Origin: Exilibacterium tricleocarpae
Lineage (GTDB): Bacteria > Pseudomonadota > Gammaproteobacteria > Pseudomonadales > Cellvibrionaceae
Direction: 5' to 3'
Length of the DNA: 64,000 bases
NCBI RefSeq assembly: GCF_007004655.1
Contig: NZ_ML660090.1
Coordinates: 1 to 64,000 of the forward strand
Shown: positions 1 through 7,172 of the stretch, piece by piece
How the letters are laid out: each line of letters opens with the position of its first letter
Numbering within the stretch: position 1 is the stretch's first letter
Program-made: the position numbers and the translations under genes
Notes under the pieces: model-generated
The model's database searches: none
Seen by the model: only the letters and a program-made list of their open reading frames with translations
What the model was told of the DNA's origin: nothing

Positions 1-77
1 TTCGGTATTTTTACATTTCCCCTCTGTATTGGCAGGAGATGTTCAATAATTTTGAATTGTGCTTTCGTGATTTCCAT
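1..77 (-). CDS. IS5-family transposase, N-terminal fragment (runs off the left edge)
   Basis: Reading the minus strand from the ATG at 77 gives MEITKAQF followed by an LLP-x-QRGNV segment. This is the typical opening of IS5-superfamily (IS1031-like) DDE transposases, where it precedes the segment that leads to the catalytic core. Only about 25 residues lie in the window, so the catalytic residues cannot be checked and it is unknown whether the copy is intact. It points away from the ectB gene next door. The family call rests on the short N-terminal motif alone. Confidence 0.7.
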   Translation of the reverse strand, partial: MEITKAQFKIIEHLLPIQRGNVKIP

Positions 78-113
78 AGGCGCACATTCTATCAAAATTA
101 GTGTGAACAGGCC
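1..113 (-). mobile_element. End of an IS5-family insertion sequence abutting ectB
   Basis: The transposase start at 77 is preceded, on its own strand, by about 36 bases that begin GGGCCTGTTCACAC near position 113. This is the position and style expected for an IS5-group terminal inverted repeat. The next bases outward are CTAG, which contain the ectB stop codon, so the element ends at or within a base or two of that stop. The other end of the element is outside the window, so the exact inverted repeat and target duplication cannot be confirmed. Confidence 0.55.
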
Positions 114-1385
114 CTAGCATCTCATTTTATTGTTTATTACCTCATCTATACTATCGGCTATAGTGTCTAACGCTTTATGCAAACAGGAATTATCAATAAT
201 TAAAGGAGGTAAAATTTTTAAAACATTTGATGTAGGCCCACATGGCTCAACAATAACTCCTTTTAAAAAGGCATTCCGACAGATTTCGTTTACAACTTTT
301 CCATCCATAAAATCAATACCTTGCATCATACCTAAACCTTTATGTTGAAAACCATGCTTTTCATATTTATCAGTTATTTCTTTGAGACGATTCTTTATTA
401 ATAAGCTTTTATGCACCACGGCTTCAGAAAACTCAGAATTTTTCCAATAATATTTGAATGTTTCTGTAGCCGTAACAAATGCCAAATTATTTCCTCGAAA
501 TGTGCCATTATGTTGACCTGGCTTCCAATTATCGTAACATGGCTTTATTAAAGCCACGGCAAAGGGTAAACCATATCCACTTAGCGATTTAGCCAGTGTC
601 ACTATATCTGGATATATCCTAGCTTTTTCAAAACTAAAAAAATCTCCTGTCCTACCACAACCGGTTTGTATTTCATCAACAATCAATAGCATTCCGTGTC
701 TTTTGCACAATTCCTGTAGTTCTTGCAACCACTTTATGCTAGCTTTGTTTAACCCGCCCTCACCTTGTAGCACCTCTACGATAACACCAGCTGGCTTATC
801 AATTTCACTATTTGAAGTGGTTAGTTTTTCACTAATATAATTAATACTATCAAAACTATTGTCATGCTCTCCATCATATGGTAAACGAAAAACATTATTC
901 AATGGCACACCCGCTGCAGCCCTATAAAATCTACCTCCTGTAACTGCCAAAGAGCCAAGTGTTACGCCATGAAACGCGTTAGTAAAAGCGATTATGTTCT
1001 GGCGGCCTGTTACATTTCTACATATTTTTAATGCCGCTTCTACAGAATTTGTTCCAGTAGGCCCTGTGAATTGTACAATGTAACTTAGATTTCTTGGCTT
1101 TAATATTTTTTCATGAAATACAGATAAAAACTCCTTCTTAGCTAACGTCATCATATCTAACCCATGAGTGACACCATTTGACTCTATATAGCTAATTAGT
1201 TTCTTCTTCAGAATTGGATTATTATGCCCATAATTTAAAGACCCAGCACCTGCTAAAAAATCAATATATCTTCTATTTTGAACATCGAAAATATAGACAC
1301 CTTCAGAACTATTAAATACTGCCGGATAAAGACGAGAGTAAAACGCCACATTAGATTCAATACCATCAAATAAACTCATAGCCAT
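114..1385 (-). CDS. ectB: Diaminobutyrate--2-oxoglutarate aminotransferase (EctB)
   Basis: This 423-residue class III PLP aminotransferase is EctB-like. EctB converts L-aspartate-4-semialdehyde to L-2,4-diaminobutyrate, the first committed step of ectoine synthesis. Visible motifs are TGPTGTNSVEAALK (about 108-120), FHG (138-140), VDEIQTGCGRTG (236-247) and the PLP lysine K266 in TLAKSLSGYG. Its length is normal for EctB. It is the last gene of a seven-gene AT-rich operon, 29 bases after ectA. The TAG stop lies exactly at the edge of an IS5-type element, so the last residues may be altered. The ATG at 1385 is used; a second in-frame ATG lies at 1379. Other omega-aminotransferases are possible in principle, but EctA and EctC beside it make EctB strongly preferred. 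Confidence 0.9.
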   Translation of the reverse strand: MAMSLFDGIESNVAFYSRLYPAVFNSSEGVYIFDVQNRRYIDFLAGAGSLNYGHNNPILKKKLISYIESNGVTHGLDMMTLAKKEFLSVFHEKILKPRNLSYIVQFTGPTGTNSVEAALKICRNVTGRQNIIAFTNAFHGVTLGSLAVTGGRFYRAAAGVPLNNVFRLPYDGEHDNSFDSINYISEKLTTSNSEIDKPAGVIVEVLQGEGGLNKASIKWLQELQELCKRHGMLLIVDEIQTGCGRTGDFFSFEKARIYPDIVTLAKSLSGYGLPFAVALIKPCYDNWKPGQHNGTFRGNNLAFVTATETFKYYWKNSEFSEAVVHKSLLIKNRLKEITDKYEKHGFQHKGLGMMQGIDFMDGKVVNEICRNAFLKGVIVEPCGPTSNVLKILPPLIIDNSCLHKALDTIADSIDEVINNKMRC

Positions 1386-1414
1386 TTACCAGACTTAAGG
1401 AACTGAAAAAATTT

Positions 1415-1918
1415 TCATAAATTTATGCCTATTTCTTCTATATCAATTTGAATTAGCGTTTCATTTTTCTTTAAATATTCGTAATTGGATTTCAAATAAA
1501 CTTTCTTTTCAAATAATTCTCCTCTATATATTTTTGAAATTGACTGAAATAGTTTTTCAGATACCGCATTGTTTTTATCAATAGTTGCTTGAATTGCGCC
1601 AGCCTTGTTAACGTCAATCAAATAACTGATCAAGGTTTTTGCGAAACCATAGTTCTGATAATTTGGCAAGACTCCTACCTGCCATATAAATAAAACTTTA
1701 TTATTTTTTTCATGTGAAAAGCCAAGGCAAAAACCAACTATTTTCTTGTCTAATATGGCTACGGAACTTGTTTTTTTGAAGTACGAGCAGAATATCAAAT
1801 AATGGTAAAAAGAGTTAATTTCAAGTGACGATAATTTTTTAACAATGCAAAAAATACTATTTGAATCAATAGGTCTCACATTTCTATATAATACTCCACT
1901 TACAGCGAGTTCCACCAC
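1415..1918 (-). CDS. ectA: L-2,4-diaminobutyrate N-acetyltransferase (EctA-like, GNAT)
   Basis: This GNAT-fold protein of about 167 residues has EctA hallmarks: LEINSFYHYLIFCSYFKKTS (32-51), matching the LD-NS-Y-YL signature, and WQVGVLPNYQNYGFAKTL (79-96), the acetyl-CoA pyrophosphate-binding loop. EctA acetylates the gamma-amino group of 2,4-diaminobutyrate. It is divergent and somewhat short of the usual C-terminal pattern. The GTG at 1918 overlaps the end of the upstream gene by 19 bases. An internal GTG around residue 14 (just before RPID) would remove the overlap, so the start is uncertain. The order ectC-yqcI-like-ectA-ectB is unlike the classical ectABC order, which suggests the operon was reassembled. 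Confidence 0.82.
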   Translation of the reverse strand: MVELAVSGVLYRNVRPIDSNSIFCIVKKLSSLEINSFYHYLIFCSYFKKTSSVAILDKKIVGFCLGFSHEKNNKVLFIWQVGVLPNYQNYGFAKTLISYLIDVNKAGAIQATIDKNNAVSEKLFQSISKIYRGELFEKKVYLKSNYEYLKKNETLIQIDIEEIGINL

Positions 1919-3021
1919 TCAACAACCTCCTTTCCTGCATATTCAGATCGAATATATCTCTGAGGCTCCCTAGGAGACTTTATATTCGTATAAGAAACGC
2001 CATTTTTTTCGAATATGTTGCGAATTTTTTTTCTAGTAAGTTGCTCTTTATCCTGACTGAGAGCATCGATAGACCTCAGAGTAAAATCAGGCTGTAAAAA
2101 AAATATGGTATTATTTACTCCATAAGTATGCCTTGGGTTATTCGCTTCATAACATACACCAAGAGCAGTAATGAACATAGGTTCATCGGAATATATAAAC
2201 GACCAATTTTCGTCGCTATTGACATTGCTTAGATTATCTATTGAATTTCTGTCATCTTCAGAAATTATACGAATAAAATTCGCTAACGTTACGGATAAGC
2301 AGCTGACTGTATAGCTATAACGAGGCGGTAGTACTACAATAAAACCGTCGAGCCTAGCTGCTTTGCCGACGACCAAAAACACTTTAAGCCAGCAAGATAT
2401 ATTTTTTACATTATCAGAAAAACTATGTTTTTCATCCCAGTTCGGAGCACCCCAGTATTTTCCTGATAGAGCGTAGGGGCATGGAGTCAAACTGACTATT
2501 GCATTAAACTTATTTAAAGAATCGCAGTTGCTTGGATCAAAACTATTAGTAGAAAAATTTTTGCTTGAAGATAACGAGTCAGAAATTAAATCTAGTACAA
2601 ACTCAACTCTCACTTTGAACTTAAAAAACAATGAAGACAAGTAGATTGACAAATCATATATTCCTTCCTCAATAAAGAACTTGTCAGGGTAGTTACTTTT
2701 TATTTCATAACTATATAAACTTTTCAAAAAAAATAGGCAACTTTCTTTAAAACTGATATCACTTTTTCTTTTATGAATAAAGGTTAGATTGGCAGGAGAT
2801 ACGCGATAGTAGTTTGAAATCACCCAAAAAAATAGCAATATGCTCGACAATTTTTTATAAGTTTCTGATTTGGAGCTATAGTCAAGCAGACCGTTGTCAG
2901 TATTTTCGATAGCTTTTCTAAGAAGCCTTAAAGATACAATGGCGGAATATTTGTATTTAGATTGGATATAATTCTTTTCGATACTTTCAAATACAGAAGC
3001 CCATAGATTATTCTCTTTCAT
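1900..3021 (-). CDS. YqcI/YcgG-family protein (candidate heme-dependent N-oxygenase) with a long N-terminal extension
   Basis: This is a 373-residue protein. The C-terminal half fits the YqcI/YcgG family: CPYA (181-184), WSF at 273-275, DEPMF (279-283), a histidine at 298 in NPRHTY, and FLQP (308-311), followed by a charged tail. Some members of this family, such as GntA of the guanitoxin pathway, are reported as heme-dependent N-hydroxylases; the exact activity here is inference. The first 160 or so residues are not family-typical and I do not recognise them; they contain hydrophobic helices around 59-70 and 128-145. The gene lies between ectC and ectA in the operon, 38 bases after ectC. An attractive role is N-oxidation of diaminobutyrate, its acetyl derivative or ectoine. 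Confidence 0.6.
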   Translation of the reverse strand: MKENNLWASVFESIEKNYIQSKYKYSAIVSLRLLRKAIENTDNGLLDYSSKSETYKKLSSILLFFWVISNYYRVSPANLTFIHKRKSDISFKESCLFFLKSLYSYEIKSNYPDKFFIEEGIYDLSIYLSSLFFKFKVRVEFVLDLISDSLSSSKNFSTNSFDPSNCDSLNKFNAIVSLTPCPYALSGKYWGAPNWDEKHSFSDNVKNISCWLKVFLVVGKAARLDGFIVVLPPRYSYTVSCLSVTLANFIRIISEDDRNSIDNLSNVNSDENWSFIYSDEPMFITALGVCYEANNPRHTYGVNNTIFFLQPDFTLRSIDALSQDKEQLTRKKIRNIFEKNGVSYTNIKSPREPQRYIRSEYAGKEVVEWWNSL

Positions 3022-3059
3022 ACAAACCTCTATTCGCCAACATATAATGCATTCAAGAT

Positions 3060-3443
3060 CTAAACTTCCAGCAATGGATATGACCCACTTTCATCATGAG
3101 TTTCTGAGCCGATACAGGGCGGATTGAATATACATAACAGCTCCAAATTTGTCTTAGCTTCCAAAATATGTTTATCATTTTCGTCTAAGGCATACAATGT
3201 TCCGGGAGAGATTAAATGGGATCGATTGTTATCCAAGTCCATTAACCGACCTTGTCCTGATATACAATAGACAGCCTCTAAGTGATTCTTATATTGCATA
3301 ATGTTTCTTGATCCAGCTTTGGTTTTCGTCAAGTGTAATGAAAAGCCCATATTATCTTTTGCAAGTAGAATTCTGTAGCTTGTAAACCATTCATTACTGA
3401 CAACGCTATCGCTTTCTAAGCCTTTAACAGTTCGGATAATCAT
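3060..3443 (-). CDS. ectC: L-ectoine synthase (EctC, cupin)
   Basis: Starting at the ATG at 3443 gives 127 residues beginning MIIRTVKGLE, exactly the EctC opening; a longer frame upstream runs through the preceding gene and is rejected. EctC closes N-gamma-acetyl-diaminobutyrate to ectoine. All residues assigned to iron binding and catalysis in characterised EctC are present with an offset of one: Y51, H54 and E56 in YKNHLEAVYC, Y84 and H92 in LYALDENDKH, and E114 in GSETH. It should therefore be catalytically competent. It follows the small cupin gene by 25 bases and precedes the YqcI-like gene. No ectD (hydroxylase), aspartokinase or transporter gene is in view. Confidence 0.92.
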   Translation of the reverse strand: MIIRTVKGLESDSVVSNEWFTSYRILLAKDNMGFSLHLTKTKAGSRNIMQYKNHLEAVYCISGQGRLMDLDNNRSHLISPGTLYALDENDKHILEAKTNLELLCIFNPPCIGSETHDESGSYPLLEV

Positions 3444-3468
3444 AACTTTTAACCTTAAAAAACCAATA

Positions 3469-3783
3469 CTATTTAATAGCATCAACAACGAAAAGTTCAG
3501 CATAATCTGTAACTTTAACCCGGTGCCTAATTCCGGTAGAAACTTTAAAGACATCACCCGGATTTAATGTATATTTCTCATTTTCTGTTTCCACTTCCAT
3601 CCTTCCTTTGTGCAAAATAAACAACTCGTCACTATCAGAATGAGAATGCCAATTAGTAGTAATATTTTTCATTAGCCTAAATCTAACAGTATTATTATTG
3701 ACAACAGAAATATCTGTAGATTTCCACTCCTTGAATTCCTGTCTAATTAACTCACTAGTGCTTCTAAAACTACTTTCTGTCAT
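3469..3783 (-). CDS. Small cupin-domain protein
   Basis: This is a 104-residue single-domain cupin. The metal-site pattern is clear: WHSHSDSDELF supplies two histidines and a glutamate, KGRMEVETENEKYTLNPGDVF is the inter-motif segment seen in mannose-6-phosphate-isomerase-like cupins, and RHRVKV gives the third histidine. The substrate is unknown. The ATG at 3783 is chosen because a GAGG lies about 9 bases upstream; a GTG at 3798 would add five residues. It lies 21 bases after the sulfotransferase-like gene and 25 before ectC. It is not a second EctC, since it lacks the YKNHLEAVYC signature. It could be a small oxygenase, isomerase or binding protein in the pathway. Confidence 0.72.
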   Translation of the reverse strand: MTESSFRSTSELIRQEFKEWKSTDISVVNNNTVRFRLMKNITTNWHSHSDSDELFILHKGRMEVETENEKYTLNPGDVFKVSTGIRHRVKVTDYAELFVVDAIK

Positions 3784-3804
3784 TATGCTATGCCTCACAA
3801 TTTA

Positions 3805-4506
3805 TTAAATGACGTAATCGAATAACTTATTATATATTGGTGTTACCTCTTGTATAGCGTTTTTAACTTTTTCAATGCTTAAATATTTGGCATAGTTTGA
3901 ATTAAAATTCGTAAAACCCGAGCTATTTATAGCATTTAAATGCCAATCTTCTCTCTCTACCCATTCTTTTTTACTACCTAGATTCCAAGTTAGTGATTCC
4001 AAGCGTTTATCAATACTAATTCTACTAGCAAGCTTCTCTACCGTAGAAACAGGGTTCTTTTTCAATAATTCTCCATCAATAATAACAGGAATATTTTTTT
4101 TAATTTTTTGAGCTTCTTGAAATACATTATAAATACTGTGATAGCCTACTTCGAATAATGTAAATTTGGGATTCATACTATATAGAGATGGCACGGTATA
4201 TACTGGATTTCTGATCAAAAATATGTTGACCGATCGCTCAATCAATATTTTTGATGTCTTTTGATCAATATGATAAGCCATATCCTTGACAAAGGTATCG
4301 TTATTTAAACTCTCATATAAAATATTTCCGAGAATTTCATCATTTTTTTGCATAAAATACTTGTTAGTATAATTGTCTCTTTTATATTTGTAATTTTTTA
4401 AAAATGGCTCACTAATAACAAAGAAGTCTCCACGATTATCAAACATTTTTTCAAATGCTGTTGATAACGATCTAGGAACACACCACAAGAATATTAGCTT
4501 CTTCAT
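3805..4506 (-). CDS. Sulfotransferase-like protein
   Basis: This 233-residue P-loop protein begins LIFLWCVPRSLSTAFEKMF, the 5'-phosphosulfate-binding loop pattern of a PAPS-dependent sulfotransferase subfamily (PRSxSTAFE, followed by EPF at 34-36). A later segment IFLIRNPVYTVPSLY fits the 3'-phosphate-binding region. KDMAYHI is typical of this subfamily. The acceptor is unknown. Its ATG overlaps the stop of the adenylation gene by four bases (ATGA), so the two are translationally coupled. Some members of this subfamily are annotated only as hypothetical P-loop proteins, so sulfation of the pathway product is a hypothesis, not an observation. Confidence 0.62.
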   Translation of the reverse strand: MKKLIFLWCVPRSLSTAFEKMFDNRGDFFVISEPFLKNYKYKRDNYTNKYFMQKNDEILGNILYESLNNDTFVKDMAYHIDQKTSKILIERSVNIFLIRNPVYTVPSLYSMNPKFTLFEVGYHSIYNVFQEAQKIKKNIPVIIDGELLKKNPVSTVEKLASRISIDKRLESLTWNLGSKKEWVEREDWHLNAINSSGFTNFNSNYAKYLSIEKVKNAIQEVTPIYNKLFDYVI

Positions 4507-6092
4507 TGATCAATTTTTAAACCAAATCTATTCATTTCATTAAATTTCCTTCTATCTAACTTCCCATTAGTCAATAAAGGTATTTTTTTTACTTCTATAA
4601 TCTTATTAGGCACACTTTGTGATGGTAAGTTTTTTTCACAATACGACATCAATTCTTTTGATAAGTGATTGTCATCGATTTCAGTCATAAAGTACAACAC
4701 GAGATGCTTATTATCCCTATTTTTCCCACTTTCCACCGTTGCTATTGTTCTATTAACTCCAGGAAAAACTGAAGTTATTGCCTCTACTTCTTCAAGCTCT
4801 ATTCGAGTTCCATTGATTTTAACTTGATTATCAATCCTGCCAATATACTCAATTTCATCACTTTCCAATTGTTTTACTATGTCCCCACTTTTATAGAATC
4901 TTATTGAAAGATCATTCTCAATTCTTACTTTTACAAATCGCTTTTTGTCAATATTTCCAAAGCCCCCATTAATATAGCCAGGTGAAACACATATACCTCC
5001 TATCCATAATTCACCCGGCTGACCTGTTTTAACTGAGTTTCCTTCATTATCTACAATTAATAGAAATACATTATAAATTGGCTTTCCTATGGGGGGCTTC
5101 CTATTATATTTTTTATCGTATTTCCAAACAGTTACGCCAATTGATGTTTCAGTAGGTCCATAACCATTATAAATATTAGAATTTGGTAATACTTCATTGC
5201 AGTTTTTTGCTAAATCTATATTCCATGACTCTCCTCCGCATACAATAGTTTTAATAGACTTGCAGCTTTCACAATCCTTTTCTGCTAAAAACTCTCTTAG
5301 CATTTCTGGCACGAAATGAACAAAGGTGATTTTATGTAGCTTAACTAAATTAACGATGTAAGCTGTCGATGCATGTTTTCCTGGTTCAGCTATAATTAGT
5401 TTACCCCCACTAATTAGTGGTAAGAATATTTCCCATATAGACACATCAAAATTCAAGGGCGATTTAAACAGCAGAGCGTCTCCAGTTACAAAGTTATAAT
5501 ACTCTTTCATCCATTCTATACGATTAACTACCCCTAAGTGCGTGATCATGGCTCCTTTGGGATTTCCAGTAGAACCGGACGTATACATTACGTAACAAAT
5601 ATCTGTCATATTAATTCCTTGGTTGTGAGACAACACGAAATATGAAGACAGATCTTTGATATCTACGGAGATATCTTTTTGAGTGAAGGATTTGTAATTA
5701 TTGTTATCGGTAATAATCAGTATAGGCTTAGCATCAGCAGCTATTTTAGTATTTCTTTCGTCGGGAATATCTCTTGATAGAGGTAAATAAATACATCCTA
5801 GTTTTTGAATGGCGATTATTGTAGCTACTAGTTCGATACTTCTGTGTAAATTTACACCAATTATATCTCTTTGCCCTCCAATTATTTTTTTAATTGAAAA
5901 TGCAATTTCGCAGAACCTGTCGTTAAGTTCACCATAAGTAACTTTATTGTCTTTAAATATTATAGCTATATTATATTTATATTTTTTAATCGACTCATCT
6001 ACCAGATCAACAAGAGATTTTTCCGAGAGAATCGTTTCTCTACCACATATTAGTTGTTTCGAATTAAAGTGTAGGATTTCATTTCCGTCCAT
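4503..6092 (-). CDS. Stand-alone amino-acid adenylation enzyme (NRPS A-domain type)
   Basis: Starting at the ATG at 6092 gives 529 residues with a full A-domain and nothing after it. Visible core motifs are VMYTSGSTGNPKGAM (168-182), FDVSIWE (215-221), NGYGPTE (309-315), YKSGD (400-404), GRIDNQVKINGTRIE (418-432) and NGKLDRR (509-515) with the catalytic lysine K511. D216 in the pocket indicates an alpha-amino acid substrate. My hand-aligned specificity residues read D-V-W-H-V-G-G-I, closest to serine-type codes, with low certainty. There is no carrier protein or condensation domain, so either a carrier lies elsewhere or the enzyme acts as an AMP-forming ligase. It is the first gene of the operon. 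A TTG at 6104 is an alternative start. Confidence 0.85.
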   Translation of the reverse strand: MDGNEILHFNSKQLICGRETILSEKSLVDLVDESIKKYKYNIAIIFKDNKVTYGELNDRFCEIAFSIKKIIGGQRDIIGVNLHRSIELVATIIAIQKLGCIYLPLSRDIPDERNTKIAADAKPILIITDNNNYKSFTQKDISVDIKDLSSYFVLSHNQGINMTDICYVMYTSGSTGNPKGAMITHLGVVNRIEWMKEYYNFVTGDALLFKSPLNFDVSIWEIFLPLISGGKLIIAEPGKHASTAYIVNLVKLHKITFVHFVPEMLREFLAEKDCESCKSIKTIVCGGESWNIDLAKNCNEVLPNSNIYNGYGPTETSIGVTVWKYDKKYNRKPPIGKPIYNVFLLIVDNEGNSVKTGQPGELWIGGICVSPGYINGGFGNIDKKRFVKVRIENDLSIRFYKSGDIVKQLESDEIEYIGRIDNQVKINGTRIELEEVEAITSVFPGVNRTIATVESGKNRDNKHLVLYFMTEIDDNHLSKELMSYCEKNLPSQSVPNKIIEVKKIPLLTNGKLDRRKFNEMNRFGLKIDQ

Positions 6093-6200
6093 GATACCAA
6101 CCAACTAATACACATAAACTTAGTCGAGTGTAAATCATGCTACTTTATGTTAGCTAGTCATATAGGGATAATATATAGCACAAAAAGGAGAATAGGCTGG
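6093..6200. promoter_or_regulatory. Probable promoter region of the ectoine-like operon
   Basis: This AT-rich stretch of about 110 bases lies between the first operon gene (start 6092, minus strand) and the decayed group II intron. It is the only sizeable gap upstream of the seven genes, so the operon promoter should be here. I could not place a convincing -35/-10 pair. If the intron inserted between the promoter and an older upstream sequence, expression could have been rewired. Confidence 0.3.
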
Positions 6201-6979
6201 ATCGGGTAGACGACGGTATTACCACCACCGCCGCCCACATATTCGGACGTGCGCGATTAACGTACTCGGCTCCTCAATTCATCACATTGGCAAGGGCATG
6301 ATAGCTGCCGTCTCTGGCTCGCCGCAAAATACTCTCGAGATTTTCTTCTAGCGCTTGCCCATAGTCGCTGGCTGTCTGGCCATCGACACCTACCACGCCA
6401 TCCTTGCGCATTTGATAAAAGGCTAATTGCAGCAACGCCTTCGTCAGATACTAATTGAGAGTGGCAAAGCCCCTCTGTGGATATCTCATCTACCCAGCAT
6501 CGCTAACCTCAGCAGTGGGGTGGACATGGCTTCCGAACTCTTTGTTTCGTACATGTTGCCCTCCTGAGGGTGTGATGAGGTGACCTTCCTTTCCCTCTAC
6601 AGGCTCTTGGCGGATTGAGATGGTCCAGCTTCATCGGTACTATGTAAAGCTCCGATTTCTGCCTCGACTTCTCGCGGCCGTCCTTTTGATCGTCCCGCCC
6701 CAATATCTGGGTTCATGCTGTCTTTCTTCGCACAGCTCAGCATCCAACTGTGTGTCTGGGCTCATAGAGAGGTATTTAGGTGCTCTATCTCCGTGGCCTA
6801 CTGACTCGCTGTCTACGCTTAACCTTCAGCGTCACTGCTGAAGGTTCAAGACTCGTTTCCGAGTGGTGGCCAACCTTGCCCGGGTGGGACTTTCACCCAC
6901 AGGAAACTACCGCACAGTTTCCGTTAATTCACCTCCTTGTTGATTAACTTCCTCTGCGTCTAAGCTTTGCTCGACGCAC
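6201..6979 (-). mobile_element. Decayed group II intron with a large internal deletion
   Basis: Read on the minus strand, the element opens GTGCGTCGAGC at 6979, the group II 5' consensus. It contains the domain I block GGTGAAAGTCCCACCC. It then has a short, broken intron-encoded protein, followed by a domain V-like hairpin start GAGCCGAGTACG (near 6273) with GCGCACGTCCGAA, a domain VI-like stem, and an end near CTACCCGAT at 6201. Total length is about 0.8 kb, against roughly 2 kb for an intact intron, so most of the reverse transcriptase is missing. The 3' strand of domain V is imperfect. It lies directly upstream of the AT-rich operon and marks the island border. Confidence 0.75.
6274..6554 (-). 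pseudogene. Remnant of the group II intron reverse transcriptase/maturase
   Basis: The minus-strand ATG at 6554 starts MYETKSSEAMSTPLL, which soon meets stop codons and frame changes. Further on another frame reads LLQLAFYQMRKDGVVGVDG then QTASDYGQALEENLESILRR. This is the N-terminal region of group II intron reverse transcriptases (AFYxxRKDxxxGVDG...YxxxLEENLxxLxxR). Right after RARDGSYHA it jumps to a short tail ending in TGA at 6274, beside domain V. All catalytic RT blocks (YADD), the maturase and any endonuclease domain are deleted. It is non-functional. Confidence 0.75.
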
Positions 6980-7063
6980 AATGGCAATTCATTCAGCGTA
7001 TTTGCACCAGTTTATCGATCCCCAACCCAATCGAACCAACCTCAGTTAATCGTGTTGAAGAGA

Positions 7064-7172
7064 GGTCTGGCTCTGGCTGAAGCCTTTAGAAACTCTCGAC
7101 AGCAGGGATGCAGGGAAGCCGCCAGGGACAGGTTTAGGACGTGTTTCTGAAGGCTTCAGCCAGAGCCAGACC
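7064..7172. repeat. Near-perfect 30-bp inverted repeat with a 49-base loop
   Basis: Arms at 7064-7093 and 7143-7172 are complementary over 30 bases with one mismatch; each arm contains GGTCTGGCTCTGGCTGAAGC or its complement. The loop carries AGCAGGGATGCAGGGAAGCC, a composition I associate with dispersed extragenic repeats in proteobacteria. No coding region spans it convincingly. It could form a large cruciform or RNA hairpin, or it may be the end of a small non-autonomous element. Confidence 0.7.

Noticed and set aside
3444-3557. N-terminal extension of EctC by 38 residues
   Set aside because: It overlaps the cupin gene, is unlike EctC proteins, and the internal ATG at 3443 starts the family sequence.
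114-6092. The operon as an ordinary ectoine/hydroxyectoine osmolyte operon
   Set aside because: There is no ectD, aspartokinase or transporter gene, the order is C-(yqcI-like)-A-B, and four extra enzymes are interleaved with tight coupling.
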